Positions 1 through 9,046 are shown, counted from the first letter of the stretch. The stretch: DNA of 64,000 nucleotides from JBLMYQ01 sp050260055 (GCA_050260055.1 JBLNBO010000027.1:103724-167723); one strand, 5' to 3'. The notes: generated from the sequence alone by a model not told the origin. Numbers and translations are program-made.

Positions 1-393
1 AATGAAACTAAGAGAATTGAAGAAATATTAAACCTTATTGATTTTGCTGTTACTGAAACATTTAAAAAAATCCAGGCGGGAACTTTGGCAACCAAAAAAG
101 GCGTATCTATTATAGATGAAACAAATGTTTCTTTTGAAAATATTAAAAACCAGATTGGCAAAATATCACAAAGTACCGGAAACTTAAGTAATTTGTGTAA
201 GGAAGTTTATAGTAATTCTAATAAAATTCAACTGGGTATGGGAAATATAGTGAGCGTTGCCGAAGAGTCTACGGCTGCTGCTGGTGCTGTTGCAGATAGC
301 GTAGATGAACAAACCAAGAAACTTTTGAAACTAAAATCTATTTCTGATGATTTGACTTCAATTTCAAATCAATTAAATATTATAACAAAGTAA
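1..393 (+). CDS. Methyl-accepting chemotaxis protein, C-terminal fragment
   Basis: The frame is open from base 1, so this is the last 130 residues of a gene that begins outside the window. It is all polar/hydrophobic heptads, as in the cytoplasmic coiled-coil signalling domain of chemotaxis receptors. The stretch VAEESTAAAGAVADSVDEQ resembles the 'EES..A..EV' segment after the receptor hairpin tip, which in intact receptors is a methylation and adaptation region. The fragment lacks the CheA/CheW-contacting tip and any sensor domain, so the ligand cannot be inferred. It is followed directly by a hairpin terminator, so it is the last gene of its unit. The MCP assignment is fairly firm; it could also be a soluble receptor. 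Confidence 0.7.
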   Translation, partial: NETKRIEEILNLIDFAVTETFKKIQAGTLATKKGVSIIDETNVSFENIKNQIGKISQSTGNLSNLCKEVYSNSNKIQLGMGNIVSVAEESTAAAGAVADSVDEQTKKLLKLKSISDDLTSISNQLNIITK

Positions 394-406
394 AAATCTA
401 TTTAGT

Positions 407-440
407 TAAGCATCGTATTTATATACGATGCTTAATTTTT
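407..440 (+). terminator. Rho-independent terminator after MCP gene
   Basis: A 12-bp perfect stem (407-418 with 423-434) closes a 4-base loop and is followed by a T-rich tract. It lies 14 bases after the stop codon of the chemotaxis receptor. Confidence 0.85.
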
Positions 441-551
441 ATTAGGGCTATAGACTTATATCAAAATAGGTATTTACCATTATTTATTTATAAAGGATAT
501 TTATGTATAATTATAATAGGATAATTTTTTTGTAACAAAAGGAGGATTAAT

Positions 552-1952
552 ATGTTTAAAGCTAAAAAAATACTGACTTCTTTTCTTTTAATGCTGCTAA
601 TAATTATGACGGCTTTTGTTTCTAGTGCTTCTTCTCAAAAGTTTAAGGATATACCTTCCAATCACTGGGCAAATGATGCTATAAAGCTTATGACTGATAA
701 CAAGATAATCTCCGGTTATCCAGATTCAACATTCAAGCCGGAGAATCAAATTAACAGGTCGGAATTTGCAAAAATGATGGTTCTTGCACTCAACATTCCA
801 ATAAAAAATAATCCTGCGCAATCATTTAAAGATGTGTCTTCAGACAGCTGGTTTTTTAACTATGTAGAGTCTGCAAAATACTACCTAACAGGATTCAGAA
901 CACCTGAAGGTGATTATTTTAGACCAAATAGGCCTGCTGAACGTGAAGATATGGCAGTTGCAATTGTTAAGGCTCTAGGGTTCGACAATACAACAGTCGA
1001 CGAAAGTATACTTGATAAATTTTCAGATGCCTCCTCTATCTCTTCTAATTTAAAAAAATATGTAGCAATTGCTGTCCAGAAAGAGATTATGAAAGGATCA
1101 AAAGAAGGTGAAACACTTTTGTTCCAACCTAATAAACCTATAACCAGAGCTGAAGCAGCTGTTTTGCTTAGTAATGTGCTTGATGAAGAAAAAGTTACAT
1201 ATGATAATGATTCTAGCAGTGGCACTAACCAAAGCGAATACACTCAGGAAGATAGAGCAAATGATACGGAGGATGAAGATTATATCGCTCCAAAGGTAAA
1301 TGGTACAATTGGTGAGAATAAGATTGTTTTAAGATGGAATCAAATCGATGATGAGCGCCTGCAAGGTTATAAGGTTGTAATTTCTAAATATAACTCAGCG
1401 CCCAAGTACCCAGATGACGGATATTTATATTGGATTACTGATAAAACAAAAACTTATGCTGTTATAGATAATAAAACGGCATACAATGGCGGCGATTTTG
1501 GAAAGTATTTAACACCTGGTTCAAACTATTATTTTAGTGTAACTGCATATTACAGTGATAAAAAGGTTCCTGGCAATGCTTTATATCTTAAGTTCCCTAA
1601 TATGTCTTCCGATGAAGAAGACAAACCAGAGTATATTAAACCGAAAGTAACCGGAACAATAGATGATGGTAAGATTGTTTTAAGATGGAATCAAATAAAT
1701 GATGAGCGTTTGCAGGGTTATAAGGTTGTGATTTCTAAATATAATTCTGCGCCTAAATATCCGGATGACGGGTATTTATACTGGATAACTGATAGAACAA
1801 AAATATATGCTGTTGTAGATAACAGCAGCGGATATAATGGCGGTGATTTTGGAGGATACCTTAAATCTGGAGAAAAGTATTATTTTAGTATAACGGCTGT
1901 TTATAATGATTGCAAAATTCCGGGGAATGTTATAACAATCACTTATCCATAG
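552..1952 (+). CDS. SLH-domain surface protein with two tandem C-terminal repeats
   Basis: 466 aa. The ATG at 552 follows an AGGAGG site. Residues 1-27 form a Sec signal peptide ending near SSASS. Three SLH domains follow: about 30-80 (FKDIPSNHWA...), 94-150 (FKDVSSDSWF...) and 158-210 (FSDASSISS...). The first two are canonical; the third is degenerate. SLH triplets bind pyruvylated secondary cell-wall polymer, so the protein should be anchored at the cell surface. After an acidic linker (215-240) come two repeats of about 100 residues (about 245-350 and 358-466) that are nearly identical. Each carries KIVLRWNQI, LQGYKVVISKYNSAP and YLYWITD, with a fibronectin-III-like beta pattern. The repeats are also close to identical in DNA, suggesting recent duplication. 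No catalytic motif is seen, so a binding or adhesive role is likely. Confidence 0.85.
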   Translation: MFKAKKILTSFLLMLLIIMTAFVSSASSQKFKDIPSNHWANDAIKLMTDNKIISGYPDSTFKPENQINRSEFAKMMVLALNIPIKNNPAQSFKDVSSDSWFFNYVESAKYYLTGFRTPEGDYFRPNRPAEREDMAVAIVKALGFDNTTVDESILDKFSDASSISSNLKKYVAIAVQKEIMKGSKEGETLLFQPNKPITRAEAAVLLSNVLDEEKVTYDNDSSSGTNQSEYTQEDRANDTEDEDYIAPKVNGTIGENKIVLRWNQIDDERLQGYKVVISKYNSAPKYPDDGYLYWITDKTKTYAVIDNKTAYNGGDFGKYLTPGSNYYFSVTAYYSDKKVPGNALYLKFPNMSSDEEDKPEYIKPKVTGTIDDGKIVLRWNQINDERLQGYKVVISKYNSAPKYPDDGYLYWITDRTKIYAVVDNSSGYNGGDFGGYLKSGEKYYFSITAVYNDCKIPGNVITITYP

Positions 1953-1965
1953 AAACTATTGTTAG

Positions 1966-1999
1966 AAAAAATAGCCAGCGATTAGCTGACTATTTTTTC
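1966..1999. terminator. Bidirectional terminator between convergent genes
   Basis: An inverted repeat (1966-1979 with 1985-1998, with a small mismatch) has an A-run on one side and a T-run on the other. It separates the plus-strand SLH gene from the convergent minus-strand MshEN gene and overlaps the latter's stop codon. Confidence 0.7.
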
Positions 2000-2974
2000 T
2001 TTTTCTATGAAATTTCTTATTGAATCTCTCATTGAAATATAAAACTTAGTTTTAAGATTGTTCTTGGCAAGTAGATTAGTAATGTCTTGAATCAATTCAT
2101 CATCAAATATATTATTAATTGCGATTTTTACGGTATCCTCTTCCCTTTCAAATGGTACAAAGCTATTTATTATCATGTAATCTAAATCAAATAATATCAT
2201 TAAATCATTCTGAGCACTTTTATCTATTAGTGATTCGTAATCCTTGCCCTCATGAGCGGCAAGCTCTCTAAGCGATTCTTCTTTGTTTAGTATTTTCATT
2301 TCATATAATAATTCGCCAAATCTTTTGTGTACAAATTCTTTTTGATATTCAAGAATCTTATCAACCTGTTCTTTTGTTATAAGATTCTTTTCTAATAGAT
2401 ATTCTCCAAATTTCTTTTTTGAAGCTAGTATACCGCTGCTGTCATGTGGATGTTTTTCGTATGAGTTTGTAATGAATCTTCTTATCATTTTAGGTAACGA
2501 GATATAATAAATAGCATTTAAATTATTTGTATGAGCATTAATTGTATCCTGAATTTCCTTCTTTAAACGTACATTGTTTATATCGCTAATTGCTATATTT
2601 ACTGTATTTCCAGACATATCAAATGGAGCAAATGGTTTTTCCTGCATTGTTTTTTTATTAAATAGCGTTTGTATTTTTAACGGGAAGGTAAGTTTATCAA
2701 GATTGATATAATCAACATTCAAATAACTAGCGAGCTGACTTAAAACTTCTTCTTCCCCTATTAGATTAAGTTCGTTAAGAATTTCTCCAATTTTCTTGGT
2801 TTTATTTTCGTTTTGATAAGACAAAGCGTTAGCAAGTTGTTCTTCTGTGATTAACCCTTTTTCAATTAGAAAGGTTCCTATCCCACTACTATGACAATTG
2901 GTTTGCACTTTGTCACTACAGCAGCACTCTTCTTTATTATCTTTCCTTTTAAATATTTTGGAAAAATCAATCAT
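1982..2974 (-). CDS. Tandem MshEN (GspE/PilB N-terminal) domain protein without ATPase
   Basis: 330 aa. Two copies of the roughly 150-residue MshEN / T2SSE_N domain are present: about 30-175 (GIGTFLIEKGLITEEQL) and about 188-328 (FGEYLLEKNLITKEQV). These domains normally precede the assembly ATPase of type II secretion or type IV pilus systems. In some proteins they bind cyclic di-GMP through paired (R/K)LG-x-L-x-x-x-G-L-I motifs. The Walker-containing ATPase domain is absent. A Cys-rich segment (CCCSDK) near residue 17 could be a metal site. It lies 35 bases downstream of the 3010-3918 membrane gene and is probably co-transcribed with it. A role as a c-di-GMP effector or pilus adaptor is inference. 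Confidence 0.7.
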   Translation of the reverse strand: MIDFSKIFKRKDNKEECCCSDKVQTNCHSSGIGTFLIEKGLITEEQLANALSYQNENKTKKIGEILNELNLIGEEEVLSQLASYLNVDYINLDKLTFPLKIQTLFNKKTMQEKPFAPFDMSGNTVNIAISDINNVRLKKEIQDTINAHTNNLNAIYYISLPKMIRRFITNSYEKHPHDSSGILASKKKFGEYLLEKNLITKEQVDKILEYQKEFVHKRFGELLYEMKILNKEESLRELAAHEGKDYESLIDKSAQNDLMILFDLDYMIINSFVPFEREEDTVKIAINNIFDDELIQDITNLLAKNNLKTKFYISMRDSIRNFIEKEKIVS

Positions 2975-3009
2975 GTTTTTCCTCCCTTTATTTTCTCACA
3001 TGCTTTAAT

Positions 3010-3918
3010 TTATTTTATGATTGTGACTGGCAAAGTATAATTGTTTCCATCGAGCTTTAATATTACTTCATTTGGTTGACCGCTTGAGTTATTAAATAAT
3101 ATATTATGGTCGTAGTTGACTTTAGGTTTCAATAATGAATTAATTGGCTCGGAAAAGCTGTATCCAGTGTTCATATTCATACAAATTGTACCATTAATAT
3201 TAAACTTCTTATAGGTCTGATTTTGTATATTAACTTTAAGGTTAATCCCTTCTATACAGTATTCAATTTCTTTCAAACTTATTATATAACTATTTGAAAT
3301 AGTTGCAGCCGCCGGTTGAAGGCTAAATTTTTTAATCAATCCATTTAGGCTTATTTTCCATCCATCAGGAGTATTCTTTACTAAAAAAGATTGGTCTTTT
3401 TTTAATACTCTGCCTGAACTATCGATATATGAAACTATAGTATTGACTACTGAAGAGTCGTTATTATCAATTACATCCATAACATCATATCCAATAATGT
3501 CTGTACTGCCAAATTCACTCTTTAAATCATTCACAAGCGAATTGACAGAATATTCAGAGCTGCTAGTGTCAATAAGTTTTAAAGCATCAGAATACTTTGT
3601 ATTTTGAAGCAGGTTAAAATAACTGCTTACAATCGATTTACCGATTTTTTTATGTGTAAGGTTAGCTTCTGCCGAATCTAATGTTGGAAAAACAAATTTA
3701 TATGCTACTGCAAGAATAAGTAAAATAATAAATCCATAACTGATAATACTGCTAAAGCTGAAATTAAGCGTTTCATCCGATCTGGAATCAGATGAGCCTT
3801 CGCTTGCTTCTACATAAACAATTTCTACGTTTTCGTCTTCATTAATATTGTTTTCTTTTGCATTATTTAAATTAGTTACTTCTTCAACATTACTTATTCT
3901 TTTTATGCTTTTTTTCAT
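3010..3918 (-). CDS. Single-pass membrane protein, unknown function
   Basis: 302 aa. A charged, acidic N-terminal cytoplasmic region (1-50) is followed by one membrane segment near residues 57-77 (SIISYGFIILLILAVAYKFVF) and an extracytoplasmic domain. Residues about 90-190 alternate like a DUF4878 / NTF2-like fold (YFNLLQNTKYSDALKLID ... LKKDQSFLVKNTPDGWKI). The C-terminal 90 residues look like a beta-sandwich. The family is not recognised with certainty. It heads a two-gene unit with the MshEN protein at 1982-2974, so an envelope-associated job linked to a pilus-like or c-di-GMP system is possible. The start is supported by a GGGGCAAA-type site; the upstream 200 bp to the divergent DUF350 gene is very AT-rich. 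Confidence 0.5.
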   Translation of the reverse strand: MKKSIKRISNVEEVTNLNNAKENNINEDENVEIVYVEASEGSSDSRSDETLNFSFSSIISYGFIILLILAVAYKFVFPTLDSAEANLTHKKIGKSIVSSYFNLLQNTKYSDALKLIDTSSSEYSVNSLVNDLKSEFGSTDIIGYDVMDVIDNNDSSVVNTIVSYIDSSGRVLKKDQSFLVKNTPDGWKISLNGLIKKFSLQPAAATISNSYIISLKEIEYCIEGINLKVNIQNQTYKKFNINGTICMNMNTGYSFSEPINSLLKPKVNYDHNILFNNSSGQPNEVILKLDGNNYTLPVTIIK

Positions 3919-4117
3919 TTTGATTTGCCCCTTTTGAAATGCGAATTATCTCGAATAATCTTATAGAATTAATTATATATTTTATTTTTTTTTTATACAA
4001 TATCCTAATATATTATATCTTTATGTTATAATTATCTTTGATATATAAAAGTTGCTTAATCTAACGAAATTTCTTTCTTGATTCACAAGTGAAATAAAAA
4101 ATTCAGGAGGAATAAAA

Positions 4118-5053
4118 TTGGATACTCTAAGTGTTTTTAAAGAATTTGGGATGGTTTTTTTGTTTTTATTTATTTGTATAGTAACAACCGGATTTATAGG
4201 ATGCTTTCTGTATAAAGTATTTTTTCTTAGAAAATTATCCCTAAAAGAAGAATTGTTTAAGAAGGATAATCTGGCAGTTTGGCTAGAATTTGTCGGTGGA
4301 TTTTTAGCACCGGTATTCTTTTTAATATCAATAGTAGTAGCTCCGAATGGTAAATTTGTCTATCAAGGGACAATAAAAGATTTATTTATTGCCTTAATAT
4401 ATATAGAAATCTACATATTTATATTTTGTTTATTTAGATATTTAGCTGAAATATTTATTAGGTTTGCCAGCAAAATGAGATTTGGAAGAGAAATAATTAT
4501 TAGTAAGGAAATATTTTCGCAAAATAATACATCCGTATCATTTGTAAGTATATCAATATCTGTTGTTGTGGCGGGTATGATGCTTCAGGAAAACATTTTA
4601 TTCGAAAATATATTTTCAAATTTAATGAGAATGGGAATTGTGCTGTTTTTAAATATAGTGCTAATCAGTCTATATTCTACATTTGTTTTGCCAAAAGGTA
4701 AAACAATATTTAAAGATATTTTTGGAGATAATAGTATCGCCTCCGGAATATTACTACTGGGAAATATTTTTGCTATTAATATGATTATCGCTTCTACAAT
4801 AGATTTTTTCAAAAGATTAGGAATAAACTGGCAAAATCTTTCTAATATTATAGACGTAATATTTTATAATTTCCTAATTTATCTTTTTATGATGGTTTGT
4901 ATAACAATAACAAAGAAAGTAATTGAAATAATTGTTAAAGTTGATATTGAGGATGAAATATTTAACCAAAAAAATATTGGTTATGTTTTATTTGAAGCCG
5001 GATTTTATATTCTTCTAACGCTAATGTCAATTAATCTTTTGATTCTTTATTGA
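4118..5053 (+). CDS. DUF350-type integral membrane protein (duplicated)
   Basis: 311 aa. The start is TTG at 4118, decided by AGGAGG at 4105-4110 seven bases upstream; no in-frame ATG is better placed. It contains about eight hydrophobic segments arranged as two similar halves (about 45-130 and 205-310). Each half opens with a short N-x-A/G-x-x-x-x-E/L-x-G pattern (NLAVWLEFVGGFLAP; NIGYVLFEAGFYILL), typical of the DUF350 / UPF0719 family of small inner-membrane proteins. Its biochemical function is unknown. It is transcribed alone, divergent from the 3010-3918 gene. Confidence 0.6.
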   Translation: MDTLSVFKEFGMVFLFLFICIVTTGFIGCFLYKVFFLRKLSLKEELFKKDNLAVWLEFVGGFLAPVFFLISIVVAPNGKFVYQGTIKDLFIALIYIEIYIFIFCLFRYLAEIFIRFASKMRFGREIIISKEIFSQNNTSVSFVSISISVVVAGMMLQENILFENIFSNLMRMGIVLFLNIVLISLYSTFVLPKGKTIFKDIFGDNSIASGILLLGNIFAINMIIASTIDFFKRLGINWQNLSNIIDVIFYNFLIYLFMMVCITITKKVIEIIVKVDIEDEIFNQKNIGYVLFEAGFYILLTLMSINLLILY

Positions 5054-5065
5054 GTCCCATTTAAA

Positions 5066-5095
5066 ACCCTTGGGGCCGTAAGGCCTTATTTTTTT
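5066..5095 (+). terminator. Probable terminator after DUF350 gene
   Basis: A short GC-rich hairpin (GGCC GTAA GGCC, with flanking G-T pairs) is followed by seven T residues, 12 bases past the stop codon. Confidence 0.55.
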
Positions 5096-5131
5096 GCCAA
5101 TATTTACGCCTAGGATTTACCTGGTATTGGG

Positions 5132-5140
5132 TGTTATAAT
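5132..5140 (+). promoter_or_regulatory. Extended -10 promoter for the riboswitch transcript
   Basis: TGTTATAAT is a perfect extended -10 (TG-n-TATAAT). It sits just upstream of the riboswitch aptamer at the expected distance from a transcript start near 5147. No good -35 box is visible, which is common for extended -10 promoters. Confidence 0.6.
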
Positions 5141-5146
5141 ATCACC

Positions 5147-5257
5147 AAGCTGAATTCTTAGTCAAACAAGAAGCGGGGGAACTATTTTTTGGGGTTAAGC
5201 CTTATAAGCAGGATATTTGCTCTTTTTTTCCTAACCCGTCAACTAACCTCGTAAGCT
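5147..5257 (+). ncRNA. ydaO-type cyclic di-AMP riboswitch
   Basis: The region has the hallmark blocks of the ydaO/yuaA aptamer in the right order. An AGCUGAA 5' strand comes first, then AGCGGGGGAAC at about 5172-5182, then GGGGUUAAGCC after a U-rich loop, then CUAACCCG, and finally CAACUAACCUCGUAAGCU. The terminal AGCU segments can pair to form P1. Members of this class bind c-di-AMP and usually turn off wall hydrolase and ion-transport genes. Here it lies 20 bases before the RBS and ATG of a peptidoglycan-binding wall protein, which is the classic target type. No obvious intrinsic terminator separates it from the gene, so translational or termination control cannot be told apart. Confidence 0.85.
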
Positions 5258-5279
5258 AATAAAAAAGAGGAGAAAAATA

Positions 5280-6107
5280 ATGAAAAAGATAAGAAAATCG
5301 GGATTATTATTTATGGTAATCCTGGCGGTGTTGTTTTATGTTTTTCCATTTTACACGCAAGCAGCAGTATCAATAAGTCATCCTGTTCTAAGGCAAGGAA
5401 TGCAAGGAACAAGCGTCAAAAATCTTCAGTATGACTTAAAGTCTCTCGGTTTTTTCAAAGTTACTCCTACAGGATATTTTGGAACAATAACAAAGTCGGC
5501 AGTAATCAGTTTTCAAGGCAAATATAATCTTACTAAGGATGGTATTGTTGGAAGTAAAACATATTATATGATTGACAAGCTCCTTGGAAGATTGTCTTCT
5601 ACCTTAACTTCCCGAAGCAGCACAATAAATAGAAGTTTGCTTATCCCATGGTTTAATAACGCAGAAAATATTTTCTATATTGGTGCAACAGCAAAAGTAA
5701 TTGATGTAGAAACAAAAAAGAGTTTCTATATTAAAAGGTCATATGGCTATAACCATGCTGATGTAGAAACACTTACGGCACAGGATACTTCTATTATGAA
5801 ACAAATTTATGGCGGAAGCTGGAGCTGGGAGAGACGTGCAATTATTGTTATTTCTAATGGAAAAACTATGGCAGCATCCATGGCTGGTATGCCTCATGCC
5901 GGGCGCGAAGACCTAAAAAATGATATATGGGTCACTGACTGGAGGACTGGCAACTATGGTCCTGGATACAATTTTGATAGGGTAAAAGGCAACAATATGG
6001 CAGGACATTTTGATGTTCATTTTTTCGGAAGTAAGACACATGGAACTGACAGCGTTGATGAAGGGCATCAAGCTATGGTATATAAAGCTGCTCAATCAGG
6101 ATATTAA
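5280..6107 (+). CDS. Secreted peptidoglycan-binding protein with hydrolase-like C-terminal domain
   Basis: 275 aa. ATG at 5280 follows AGAGGAG. A signal peptide covers residues 1-29 (LFYVFPFYTQA). A PG_binding_1 domain spans about 38-100 (LRQGMQGTSVKNLQYDLKSL ... GYFGTITKSAVISFQ). The C-terminal domain (about 117-275) has conserved-looking His/Asp clusters: YNHADVET near 160 and GHFDVHFF near 242, then THGTDSVDEGHQ. The spacing (H-x-D ... H-x-x-x-H) recalls zinc peptidoglycan peptidases such as MepA/M15-like enzymes, but I cannot assign the family. Control by the upstream c-di-AMP riboswitch fits a cell-wall remodelling enzyme. It is probably monocistronic, converging on the sensor kinase gene with only 10 bases between them. 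Confidence 0.7.
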   Translation: MKKIRKSGLLFMVILAVLFYVFPFYTQAAVSISHPVLRQGMQGTSVKNLQYDLKSLGFFKVTPTGYFGTITKSAVISFQGKYNLTKDGIVGSKTYYMIDKLLGRLSSTLTSRSSTINRSLLIPWFNNAENIFYIGATAKVIDVETKKSFYIKRSYGYNHADVETLTAQDTSIMKQIYGGSWSWERRAIIVISNGKTMAASMAGMPHAGREDLKNDIWVTDWRTGNYGPGYNFDRVKGNNMAGHFDVHFFGSKTHGTDSVDEGHQAMVYKAAQSGY

Positions 6108-6117
6108 TATTAAACAA

Positions 6118-8889
6118 TTATAAATTATTATCAGTCCACTTTTTTACTTTGTTATAGAATTCTTCAATGCTAATAGGTTTTGAGATATAATCATCCATGC
6201 CGGCATCAAGGCATTTGTCCTTATCACCCTTAATTGCATGAGCTGTTAATGCTAAAATTGGAGTATGCTTATCGGTATTTTTCTCAATCTGCCTAATTAA
6301 GGATGTTACTGCAAAACCATCTAATATTGGCATCTGTATATCTATAATAATTAAATCAAAGATATTTTTTGAAAATAAATCAAAAGCCTCTTGACCATTA
6401 ACAGCTTCGCATATGTTGAAATGTAATTTGCTGAGTAGAGAAGTTGTAACCTTTCTGCATGTCGCATCATCATCAGCAACCAAGACATTTTTTGGACCTA
6501 AATCCTGTATGGATTTAGGTATTTCTTTTAATGGTTTATATGATTTTAAGGATTTGCTATTAATATTTTCCTCAACAGCATTAAGCTTAAGAGTAAAATA
6601 AAAAGTACTGCCTTCGCCATATTCACTTTTTACCCAAATTTCGCCGCCCATTAATTCAACCATTTTGCGTGAAATGGCAAGTCCAAGACCTGAACCTCCA
6701 TATTTTCTTGTACAGCTGCCATCTGCCTGAGTAAAGCTGTCAAATATAATCTCAAGCTTTTCTTTAGTAATTCCAATACCAGTATCTGATACAATGAATT
6801 TTATTATTAAAATATTTTCAAAGTGCTCTTGAAGTTGAATTATTAATTTAACTTCACCTTTTTCGGTAAATTTTATTGCGTTTCCAATAATATTTGTAAG
6901 TACTTGTCTTATTCTAACAGAGTCTCCTATAACTATTTCTGGAATTCGGTCATCGTAATCCAAAACAAGCTCTAGATTTTTCTGTTTTGCTGAAATATCA
7001 AAAAGATTTATTACATCTTTAATTATGTCTTTGATTATGAAGGTTGTATATTCTATCTCAACTTTGCCTGCTTCAATTTTTGAGTAATCAAGCACATCAT
7101 TAACAACTCTTAATAAGGAAATTGCCGAAATTCTGACAAGATTAAGGTTTTCTCTCTGGGTTTTTGTAAGATCAGTTAACAATGTTAAATCAGTCATTCC
7201 GATAATACCATTCATTGGAGTTCGGATTTCATGGCTCATGTTGGCAAGAAATTGGCTTTTTGATTTATTAGCTTCTTCTGCTGCATTTTTAGCTTTTCTT
7301 AAAACCTCTTCTGCCTTTTTTCTTTCCGTTAAATCATGTGAGAAACCAAGAAAGCAGTCAAATTCTCCATTCTTCTTAAATAATGTATAAACCCAAACTT
7401 CTGTCCATACTGAGGAACCATCTTTGCACGGCTGTTGAAGTTCAAAATAATGCGGCTCAATATATTTTGCACCTGATTCAATTCTACTTATGACATTATC
7501 TAATGTCGATTGTGCAATTTGATTAGATTCAATCGATAATGATTCTTTAATCGAATGATTCAAAACTTCTTCAGCAGTATATCCTCTAAGATTTTGAATA
7601 GATGGGCTTATATATAAAAACTTACCATTTAGATCCATGGTCCAAATAAAGTCTTTTGTATTTTCAGTAATAAACTTAAACCTTGCCTCGCTTTCTTGGA
7701 GTTCTTTTTCGGTTTTTATCCTAATTGCATTGCTTATTGTAAAACTAAGAAGAAGAAATATCTGTATGATTAAAAATGCAAATCCAAATATTATATAATA
7801 CTTATATGAATCCCATAAATTCGGCTGTTTATATAATATTTTACTTCCTTTAGGCAATTTGTTTTGGTCAATATTCCATTTTTTTAGCTCACGCCAGTCA
7901 AAAATATATTCACATAAATCTTTTTGCGCGACAGGAATATTTGAAACAGCTTCGCCGTTTAAAATTTTGCTTCCGACTAGTGCTGTTTCAGCGCCCATCC
8001 TCTCTTCGCCTGCAGAGTATCCACCAACTATTCCTGTCCCTAAATATGTGTCAAGCATTCCATAGATAGGGACGTTTGTGTATTGACATATCTTATCTAC
8101 AAATTCTGATGAAGCATAATTCTTTTCTACATCATTTATCATGGAAATATAAAAAATTACCGAGCCTTTTTTTAATCCTTTAATTTTATTTATTATTTCG
8201 GAAATTTTAAGCTTGTTTAAAAATTTAAAATTAACTCGGTTATTAAATTTTTCCCATGTAGTTCCGGTTTTTTTCAAACCGTCACTCTCAAGCTTTGAAT
8301 CACCTAACAATACATAAATATTCTTAATTTCTGGTTGTATTTTAAGCATAAGATCATATGCCTTATTAAAATCATATTTAGCAATAATTCCGGTATAGTT
8401 TGAAGGTAAAATATTAAGGTTATAATTTTCTATCTCAAGTCCAACAAATACTTTTGGAACATTTGGCAGCAATATTTTCTCATACTTTAGCATGAAATCT
8501 AATGAGGCCTTATTATAAATATAAACCAAATCAATTTTTTTGTTATTAGAATATTTTTCTTTTAAAAAAAGAGCCAAATCATCGGTATAGGTATTATCAG
8601 TAGATGAACGAAACAGTTGCAAGTATTCATATTCATACTCAATATTATTAAGGTTTAATTGTTGGGTCTTTTCCTTTAATCCTTTTGTAAACAGCCTGTC
8701 TCCTGTAAGATTTTGATTGTAAGCATAAATTATTAATACGCGTTTTTTTTGTTCTTTTGCAAGGACCGTTTTGCTTATTAGTGGAATGGCAAATAAAATT
8801 GCAATAGAAATTAATATGCAAAAGAATACTTTATATTTGTCTATAAATCTTGTTTTATTAAGAATTATCTTCATATTCTTAAAAGACAT
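6118..8889 (-). CDS. Hybrid sensor histidine kinase with ABC substrate-binding-type sensor
   Basis: 923 aa. I place the start at ATG 8889 (MSFKNMK) because GGAGGT lies 4-9 bases upstream; the TTG four codons earlier overlaps that site. Domain order: N-terminal membrane anchor (about 18-42); extracytoplasmic ABC substrate-binding-like domain (about 48-340, VLIIYAYNQNLTGDRLF ... PKVFVGLE); second membrane helix (about 366-390); PAS/PAC (about 402-525); HisKA with phospho-accepting His near 550 in MSHEIRTPMNGIIG; HATPase_c with the GSGLGLAISR box; and a C-terminal receiver with phospho-acceptor Asp near 849 in DIQMP. There is no HPt domain, so phosphotransfer must continue to a separate HPt or regulator. 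No DNA-binding partner is adjacent. The sensor type is often linked to small-molecule or amino-acid sensing; the ligand here is unknown. Confidence 0.9.
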   Translation of the reverse strand: MSFKNMKIILNKTRFIDKYKVFFCILISIAILFAIPLISKTVLAKEQKKRVLIIYAYNQNLTGDRLFTKGLKEKTQQLNLNNIEYEYEYLQLFRSSTDNTYTDDLALFLKEKYSNNKKIDLVYIYNKASLDFMLKYEKILLPNVPKVFVGLEIENYNLNILPSNYTGIIAKYDFNKAYDLMLKIQPEIKNIYVLLGDSKLESDGLKKTGTTWEKFNNRVNFKFLNKLKISEIINKIKGLKKGSVIFYISMINDVEKNYASSEFVDKICQYTNVPIYGMLDTYLGTGIVGGYSAGEERMGAETALVGSKILNGEAVSNIPVAQKDLCEYIFDWRELKKWNIDQNKLPKGSKILYKQPNLWDSYKYYIIFGFAFLIIQIFLLLSFTISNAIRIKTEKELQESEARFKFITENTKDFIWTMDLNGKFLYISPSIQNLRGYTAEEVLNHSIKESLSIESNQIAQSTLDNVISRIESGAKYIEPHYFELQQPCKDGSSVWTEVWVYTLFKKNGEFDCFLGFSHDLTERKKAEEVLRKAKNAAEEANKSKSQFLANMSHEIRTPMNGIIGMTDLTLLTDLTKTQRENLNLVRISAISLLRVVNDVLDYSKIEAGKVEIEYTTFIIKDIIKDVINLFDISAKQKNLELVLDYDDRIPEIVIGDSVRIRQVLTNIIGNAIKFTEKGEVKLIIQLQEHFENILIIKFIVSDTGIGITKEKLEIIFDSFTQADGSCTRKYGGSGLGLAISRKMVELMGGEIWVKSEYGEGSTFYFTLKLNAVEENINSKSLKSYKPLKEIPKSIQDLGPKNVLVADDDATCRKVTTSLLSKLHFNICEAVNGQEAFDLFSKNIFDLIIIDIQMPILDGFAVTSLIRQIEKNTDKHTPILALTAHAIKGDKDKCLDAGMDDYISKPISIEEFYNKVKKWTDNNL

Positions 8890-9004
8890 GAATACCTCCA
8901 AAATTGCAAAAATATATTATTGAATGACGAAAATTAAAAGAAATGGTGCGTATAGAATTAATTATTAATAATTATCTTATATATTTATTAATAAATCAAT
9001 AATT

Positions 9005-9046
9005 GAAAATAAAAAGCTGAAACCATAAAAATATTGGTATCAGCTT
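9005..9046 (-). terminator. Terminator of the cotJ operon
   Basis: On the minus strand an AAGCTGA-ACCA stem pairs with TGGT-TCAGCTT (one mismatch) and is followed by TTTTTATTTTC. It lies about 30 bases past the cotJC stop. Confidence 0.75.

Noticed and set aside
914..1243. Long minus-strand frame of 109 codons
   Set aside because: It is antisense to the SLH domains, has no RBS, and its composition is that of a shadow.
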